64,000 nt of DNA from Spirometra erinaceieuropaei (lineage: Eukaryota > Platyhelminthes > Cestoda > Diphyllobothriidea > Diphyllobothriidae). Position 1 is the first letter of the stretch, and the number at the start of each line of letters is the position of its first letter. A program made the position numbers and the translations under genes. Of the stretch, positions 50,701 to 59,700 are shown one piece after another. The notes under the pieces are model-generated. The model did not search any database and had not been told where the DNA came from. It saw only the letters and a list, made by a program, of their open reading frames with translations. The stretch is taken from contig CACRXP010000982.1 in assembly GCA_902702965.1 (NCBI GenBank), positions 44,837-108,836 on the forward strand. The letters run 5' to 3'.

Positions 50701-53700
50701 GAGAGGTAGCTGATATGCTCTTCGGCCCCATCTGGTTTGTAACAGTCCAATAGCTTGTAAAATCTGTCTTCGTTACCTGTGTTTCCAAAAAAGATATCAG
50801 TTTTAGAAATAAGGTGCAGATAACCATACTATATTTCTCCATTTCGCGGTCTTCATAAGGCAAACGAGAATAGTATTAACCACTTATGGATTGATTTTGT
50901 CACTCAAATTAACGGATAGGGTGCCTTTGGGCCCTGCTGCCCTGTTTCCCGGTTTTGACGGGAGTATTGAACTATATTCCAGCAGAGTGTATACTGTTTG
51001 ATTCAGCTACGCATTGAACCTCACCAATCGGACTGCCTGCGCGAACGCTTGCACGCGATCAGATGGGTGACTAATAGAAAACCGCTTAAAGACAGAAATG
51101 GCGGGAACAGTAAAATAAGGCGTAGGCAGAAACCGCAAGCCTCATAACTTGTGGCGGCACGAAGCTGCTAAGAAGACAAACGGTAAAGAGAAAAGGAAGG
51201 AATGATGTCCGCTACACTGGCGACTGCACCGAAGAAGAAACAGTGGACGTTTTTTCGCTGCCTGACGGGGGAATTACTGAAAACCAACGAGAGACGAAGA
51301 ACCTCAATGGCACATACCGCCCGATTTGGCCGCCCATTAACAGAAAACCGATTGATTACTATGACTTCCGACCTATCAGATGGCGAGATGAAGTTAGAAA
51401 TGCATGGGCTCACGGTGGCGGACTCAAGGACACTGATTAGACTAAATAGAGATCTAGGGGTGGTGCTAACGCAATGGATACAATGTATCCCAAGAGTAGT
51501 GTACGCTTTCCCGACGTTGACGGGAACAACGCTCACGACCTACAACCACTAATTAGATTAGCAGCTGGCAGAGTAAAAAGGACAAAGGAGGCTTTCCAGA
51601 CACCATGTCGGTGATTAATACAAAACCAACTGTGGGCTGTGAAGACAATCGGAAAAGGTATATAAATCCTAGGTAAAAGTGTCAGAAATCAACTGGACGT
51701 CAATCAGACAGAGAAAGAAGAAGACTGATAACGGTGATGAGTCTCACTTATTATTGCAAGTGTACACCAGGCTGCCTAAATCAGATAAGTAGGCGCTATA
51801 AGGGCAGCGTTTAGGGTGTGCTTTTTCCAGTGTCCTACCTTTTCTTGCTTTTTCTCGTAATTGACGTGCAGACACCACAGAACTCTTGGAAATCTAGGGG
51901 TCCTCTTCGTTTGAGAGTCCATTTGTGTGCAAGCAAAATGACACTAAAGTTATGTTACCAGCAGGTCTACAGAGGTTTATTGCGAAGATTCTTGGTGAGA
52001 GGAAATCAGTCGTAGTCTAATTAACTCGTTATGTGGGTGAGTGATAGTAAGCTAGACTTTAAACTACTGAACCTGGCCAGCTATTGAAAACCATTCCGAC
52101 ATTTTTAATCAATAGATAAAAATTGGCGTGGTATATGATTGAAATCAGCTAAGGTGACTGAGGGCCTCAATAATTTGGATCAGCCTATCCTCTTGGGAAA
52201 ACCTATTGCTACTTTCAAGCCACCAGCAATAGGCAGGAAGTGCGTACCTCTACTACGGTCGATTTCTGTCTCGATAATTATGATCGGATACTGGTTTTTT
52301 ACACAAAAGCTTATGCGATTGCTTATATTCATCCAAAATCCATCTTAACCTCACTAGAAGCTTTTTTGGTTGACTTATTATACAAAACGACTGCTCAACG
52401 AAACCTGCATAAACTTGACTACCATCATTCTCTAACGCCCGTTTCGATAAACTTATTTATTTACTACCACACGGGAGATCATGCGGTCATGATGGAATAA
52501 CAGTTTGACCGTCGTTGACGACTATATCTACCTAGAGTTCCACAGCAATGTGAGAGCAGGGACGATGACTGGTGCGTGAATTAGTTTAAAACGGTAGTAG
52601 ATTTTCACAGCACCAACCCCACTCCCTCCTTCTTCCCCATTTGAACCCCGTGTTAAGACAGAGTCAAAAAGACCGGAGACGGGAGACGACACAGGAGGCT
52701 GGCACGGCGAAACACGCACCTAGGCATGTCACCGCACTCCCTGGTCCATAACGTACACTGACCAGGATTTTACGAAACAGGAGAAGAGGGAGCGGCTCGG
52801 ATAGCACGGAGTAGGAGTGCCATAGAGGCTACATTAAAAAAGTAGCCATTGCAGCCTGCCTTTAAGTCCATCGGTCCGAGACTCTATACAAACACACTAG
52901 GCTGACTATGAGGTCTGGGTTATCCTGTCAGTTCGCAACTTTCCATCACTTGGCAAACCTCTCATGATGGAATAGTCATTGCTAAACCTGCGTTTTTAGG
53001 ACGAAATATGCATGCTCCGTCCTGTTGCATAACTGCGATGTGCACAGTTATCACAGACAATCGCTCAGTCATGACCAAATCGAATGTCGAGGCTTGCTTA
53101 CGAAACATACAAGGGATCGATTTTCAAAGCTTGAGTCTTTACGGTTTGGGCGTGGATTATATCTGGTCCATGGCGGCACACATGTTGTCGTTTCAGATGT
53201 TTTCCCACTGTTATATTCTTGTTTCTCTGCAGGCCGTCATCTGTACAGCCTGTCATAGACCTTCAAGCAATGCCTCACAGCAAGAGGCATGTATCCAACA
53301 CACGCATAAAATTTACTAACATTTTTGGGCGAAAGTAAACGCAGGAAATGAAGTGACAAGTCTTAGTAAGTAATATTAAACAAATGAAGAATACTACGGA
53401 AGACATTCCTACATTTCTCTCATAAGCCATTAAAATACGCCTTCGAACGAACGTAGTCCCATTTGGCGAAGTCGGTAGGCCAAGCGTTTTGAAGGCTAGA
53501 TCGCAGTTGGTAGCCAGGAATGGAGAAGCGGGCGGCGACCTTAACCCTAACCCTAACCTCAACCTTAAACTTTAACCGTTAACCTTCAGGGCAGCACTAA
53601 CCCTAACCGAAATCGTTAACGTAACCGTAGCCCTTAGACATAGCTGTAACTGGAAAAGTTAACCGTAATACTGAAACCTAATCGTTCGCTAAAACCCTAA

Positions 53701-56700
53701 CCGTAACCCGAAAACCTAAGCCGAAAGGCATAGCCCTAACCCGAAAATCCGAAACCATTAACCGGTACCCTACTCCTAACCTCAACCGTAAAACGGAAGC
53801 CAAATGGGTCAGATGTGATTTTGGGACCCCACAAAATAGCCCCAGTAAGCAAACCCCTGAGCCACCTGTAATACGGGGCCTGGCTATCAACTGCGACCTA
53901 GCCGTTTTGGAAGTGACACTTACCAGTGAAATACGCGATATGGATGCCAAGGGTATTACGGACCTGACTAATGGGATAATGAAGAAACGGTCAGCCTGAA
54001 TGCTCAACTCCGTTTACAGTCAGGGAAGCAGATGGTCGACGCGCTTGCTTCCACCATACTTTACTGCCGCTAATGTTGGGACCCAGCGACGACTCAGAAG
54101 ATCGGACGAAGCGATGAATCTCCAAGATATGTCGGGATTTTTTAGATTTCCCACTTACTAGATAGATTGCCAGCTAGCATAACGAGAATTTTTTCATTGT
54201 GGGCAGTCTGAAACTTGACGTTTATTAGGAACCACCGAGTACATCGTACTCGTACGTAGAGGCTGTCATTACTTTTGGACAGCCCTCATTAATATTCTAC
54301 TCAAGCAAAGAAAGTTAAAATCTCACCCTTACGAAGAGGTTGAAGCATGAAGATCCGTAACTAACACCTACCTAAAGGAAAGTTTCGTGAATCGTTGAAA
54401 ACAGACATTCCCAGAATTCCAGCCATTGCAAGAATGAATATAGAAGTCAGGTATAAAGTGTGACGAAAGTTTCCGAATTCAACGAAGACGACGCAAGCGG
54501 CTATGAACATGAAAAGGCAAGTGATCATCTTTTCACTATTGGCGTCTTCCGTTGCCGCATCTAGAATCGAACAGCCACCTGAACAGAACAGAAGTATCAA
54601 AATCACGATTTTTCTTCAAATTTGAGCGGTTGCATAATGTTAAGTACAGGCATTACTTCTAGCAAAACTTCCTATATTTGGAGTTTTAAATATATTCTCC
54701 CTTTGTCATCTCGTACTTTATAAAAGAACTGTTTTCTATTTTAACTGTCCTCCCCTAAATGGTAGCCTATTCTTCGGTCTGAGGACCATAATTGTCTTTC
54801 TGTTGCCTCTTCGTAACACTTCTCTTTCTTGATATTTCATTTTTGGGGTCCGTTTTCTTGCACTTTTGCGTATCATATACAATAATTACTTGTTTGTTAC
54901 CTACTGATCACTAGACGGGAATTGCATAACCCTTTTTACACATGTGTTGCCACATCCTGTCGTCCTTATCAAAAAATGTCCAACCAGTGTATGTAAGGCT
55001 AGTTGGCTTGAAGACCTACGCAGTTCGGTTCAAACATCCTAAGCTTATGTTTTAAAAAAATAAGAAAGGCTGTTATACTTGAGTTTATTGTATAACGCCT
55101 TTGAGAAAACACCATATTGGGACTTGTATGAATAAAAGATCTATGCTGTGCACTCATACTTTCGGTCATTTTTGCACTCAGTAGCCACAGGCCTGATGCA
55201 ACTACGAGGTGTTATACAACTCTGGCTTATAACTAGCGGTCTTTGGCCTCAGCACCTAAAACTACTCATATAAAACTTCAAACTGACACTTGCCGCTGTC
55301 TGAGGTTAAAATTGGAGTTCTTAAATCTAAAAGTGCAGTGTATCTAAAGAAAAATTAATGTAAAAAACGTTAACCATACACTCGTTTCACCATCTCCGTA
55401 AGCTCGCGGCTATCGTATGCACCGTGAGACGCTTAAGACAGTACTAATAATGTTTTGCTCTGACAACATTTTCTACCGAATGTTTCCCCTGCTGTTCGCG
55501 GAGATAGTAGTTATGAGGAATATGTGAGACCATAAAAGCGTTCTGATAAAACATTCCCTCAGCAGGCGATGTCTCACAAAGTAGCCTTTCCTAGGATTTC
55601 AATAGAATCATCGATCCGCTCGTCAATTCCTTCAAAGGAAGTCATTTGTTTGTTTAGATCCAAAGTTTTCCACTTGTTTCCACATCGTCTAGTTCCTCTT
55701 AATCTCAAAGAACCTCTCTTTCAAGACAAAGCAAACAGTTCAGGGCATACCATAACTAGGTTGTTTAACCCAAACAGCGGAAACCAGCTAATATGCAGGA
55801 GTGCAACCCTATCTTTAACGCAAAAGCTTATCGGATCGCCGGCGGACACTTAGCAGACTTTATTTCCTACATTTTAGGTGTCCTCAGTCATAAGGGCATT
55901 TCTGCGTTAGAAAAAGCAGTATGCAAGCAGTAACTGCCACCAATAAAAAAAACCGAGAAAAACCATCGGGACCATGGACTGAACTAATAACGGCGGTCAA
56001 CCAACAGCTTAACGGCAACAGATGGCCAGACACACAAATGAATACCCCTTTAACTATAGCATAAGGCTACCTAAAATGGGGACACTGGGGGTAATAGGGA
56101 TCCTTCGGGGAATTAATCATCGTATTTGCACTGGCTGCTTGTGTTAGTGCACTAGAAATGTGCTTACTAGAGAGACGGTTCAGGGGGGTATACATATGCC
56201 TGCCATTCAAATGTCCCTGCAAAGGCTTCAATAATTATGTGTCCCCGTATGAGGTGTTTATGAGGAAATATTGCCAGCACTGGCTCTGCTCGCCCTATAT
56301 TATAGCGCCGGCGGCAAACTGCGGCCGCGATGAAAATGAACTTAGCTAATGACCTCTTTTACACAAATTGGTTTGGATCCAAACCAACTTTTATGATACT
56401 CAAATGTGATACTGTCAGACGTTACTGAAAATCTTGAATGAATGTCTACTTTAGACTGAAATCCATCTTTGTACCATCTACGACACTCAGGATGTCGTGG
56501 AATTGAAGCGTGATTCGAAATCAATGAAAATGGAGCACACATTAGAAAAATCAGTGAAGCACTTGTGAGAGTCTTTGACTAGTACATGCGGTGAGAGCAC
56601 GTTTATGAACAATCCTCCTCGTTGCCACTGGGCTGACTTTCGGAAAGAATCTTCGTTTTAGCCACGCTATTCTCTGTACTCTGTAAACTAAACAGGACCC

Positions 56701-59700
56701 CCCACATGATACCTGCCAACTCACCATATTCGTGCACTTAAGATCTGGCTGAAAGTTCATTCTGGACACGTGATTACCATACGGTATCCACTCTTCACAC
56801 TGTGCCAGCGGCCCCGAATGTAGGGCTTCATCTGGGGCTACGGTTTCCTCCGTAAATAGGGCTCTACACAAGTTAGATCAGTTTGTTCCTATAATGTGTT
56901 TGGGTACCACTCATCTTATTCACCCCCGAGATGTCCGCTCTATGTTGGTTCATTATGGTAAAGGTCACGTTCAAGTCCAAGCCTTCCACACAATTCATCA
57001 TCTTTCAGCCGTTTCGTCTGTTATTCATACACCTAGGTTTGTATTTGATATTTTTCCTGACAACGTAAGCATCAAAATTACAATTCATTGCTGCTGGAAG
57101 TCTCCTCCGTGTAAGGTGACAGGGGAAACGTTGCTGCCAAGTGTCACACAGTAGATGAGAGCAAGGAACTGTGAGACAGGTGGCATCCCAATGGTTCCTG
57201 AAAAGCTACTTACTGTTGATAATCTGCATCACGTTAAATACAGGCGCGACTAAGAACGCGAAGACCATAATGATGTGCACAGCCGTTCCAAACCGGCATC
57301 TCACGACCTGGGGAAACGTTTTGGCACCCGGAGCTTTTGTGCGCATTTCCAGGAGGACTAGGGAAAACAGTGCGACCGTGACTGCAGTGCTGATGGTGTA
57401 GGCAATCGGACTAAGGATGCCGACCTAACAAGAGAGAGAGGGAGCAAGTAACAGAAACGTTTGATGCAATGACTCCTGGTCTTGCATAATTCTTAGACAT
57501 CCCTAGTCATCGTAGTTAATTATTCTCAAGGATTTTGCACACAAAGAGCGCAAACAAGGATCGGATGAGTGATTCAAACTCTTGCGGTATGGAGGGGGAC
57601 TTTAAATATGTTCCATTTCTGCCTTGTACTGGAGTTTCTGGAAAGTTAACCCAGAACCAGTTAAGACGGTGCTCTTAGTTTCCGAGACCAGGCCAATGTT
57701 GGTCTTCATCCACAAATGAGGCAGAATAAGACTTAACATTTTTGGCAAACAGCCGTTTCAAACGAGCATGGTAGTTTGGCGAGCATACGTCTGCTTCCGA
57801 TAAATTCTCTTCAGGCCTGTACATCTATATGGCTATTAAGGTAATGAAAAAGATCCGAACAAGTAGATAATTAAGCTGTAGCTCGGGGTTGGGGAGGAGA
57901 GAGTAGGAGGGGGAGAGAGTGAAACACCACAATTCCAGTCAGCGCCAGGGAGAAGGTAGGTCCCGGGGAAGGTAATTACATGCGGGTAGCTGGCTTGGTG
58001 GCTTTGAACCATGGCAACTAAACGACCTGTATGAAGTTCTTTTGTGCGCATATATTACAAAAATACAATCAATTCTGTCGGATCAGGCAAAGTTTCGAAA
58101 GACAGAGAAGGAGAAGGACCGTACAGATGAGATTGAAGCACAACTGACTGACTGCTTGAAAAGACATCAGGCGGATGGTTGCATAAGCGAACACGACGTA
58201 GAGCGCCTCCGGCCCGTCGGTACGAATATACCTCGATCCACAAAGATGGCGCATCGGTTCGTCCAATCCTCGATATGAACAAATCATCGTACCATGTAAT
58301 AGCTAAATGGCAGGCGGAGAAACTTAAGCCTCTGCAGTATCAACTAGCGCCACAAAGCTATCGATGTACCTTTGAATTCATTAACGGCGTGAAAGATCTC
58401 GATCTGCACGAAATGGTCATGTTTTCGTTCAATGTCTCAATGCCTTTTACGAACGTACCGGTAACAGAAACGGTCAACTACCTTTGTGATTTCATTGCCG
58501 ACAATCAACAGGCTGTAGGAAGGCCAGTTAATGCTCTGAAGGAATTGTTATTGTGATGTACCTTGAACGTACAGTTCCTTTTCGACAACAATCTATACAG
58601 GAAGATGGACCGCAAGGCTATGGGCTCGTCCCTTGGCCCGCTTTTGACGAATATATTCATGAAAAAGTTAGAATCTTTCCTGCTGCGTCACCAGATCAAC
58701 GGTTTAAGATATTATGGATTGTACATGGATGATATATTCGCAAAGTGACATCTTAATTCGACAGGATGGCATACATCAGGCGCACCCATCAATACAATTC
58801 ACTCTAGAAGAAGAAGAAGAAGAACAGTCCGGTTCACTTCCCTTTCTGGATGTGCTTTCGAGTAGAAGGCCCGAGGCAGCATTCGACGGAGCGTCTATGG
58901 TAAGAAAACGTGGTGCGGACAATGCACCCATTTTGGGAGTTTCGTACCGCTAAACGTTAAACGTAATTTAGTCCGCTGTTTGACGGAAAGAGTGAGAAGG
59001 ATCTGCCCAGCTGATAACGTTGAGAAAGAGCTTCAAATCATCGAAGGCCTTTTTTGCCATAACGGGTATCCTGATCGATTCATTACTAAGAACATGGCCG
59101 AAATACCACAAAAAACCCCGATACTGACGGCAAGAAAGAAAAGGCTCTTCATTATGGTCCCATTTCAAGGGGATGCACTAAGTGAACTTTTAAGAAGACG
59201 CCTAACTCAAGCCCTATCACAGACCTTTCCAGCAGCTGACACCTGTGTACTGTTCTCCACCAGTCGCATCCTATACGGAGATGGCAAGGAAAAAATACCA
59301 GCTCAGACCACCTCTATGGGTATTTACTCCTTCACCTGCTCCTGTGGGGCAGAATATATTGGTCGCACGAACCGGCGTTTATCCAAAAGAATAAATGAAC
59401 ATCTTCCAGCATGGTTAGGAAAGAGTCCAATAAAGAACATCAACAGCTCGATCCTCGCGCACATGGTGGACACAGACCACCGTGTAGACGCCAGAGAGGC
59501 CATCCGAGTAATTTACAAGGTCCCATCAAGCTATCCAAAACTGCTTAGGCAGCGCTTGTTGGCTACGACAGAGGCGGATGCAATCAGGCTACGCGGACCG
59601 GTCCTATGCGCACAGAAGAACTTCATACAGGTCCTTTAGTTGCCATGGTTCAAAGCCACCAAGCCAGCTACCCGCATGTAATTACCTTCCCCGGGACCTA

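Noticed and set aside
51202..51552. Two overlapping plus-strand frames (116 and 65 codons)
   Set aside because: No recognisable motif; likely chance frames in intron 4 of the DUR3-like gene.
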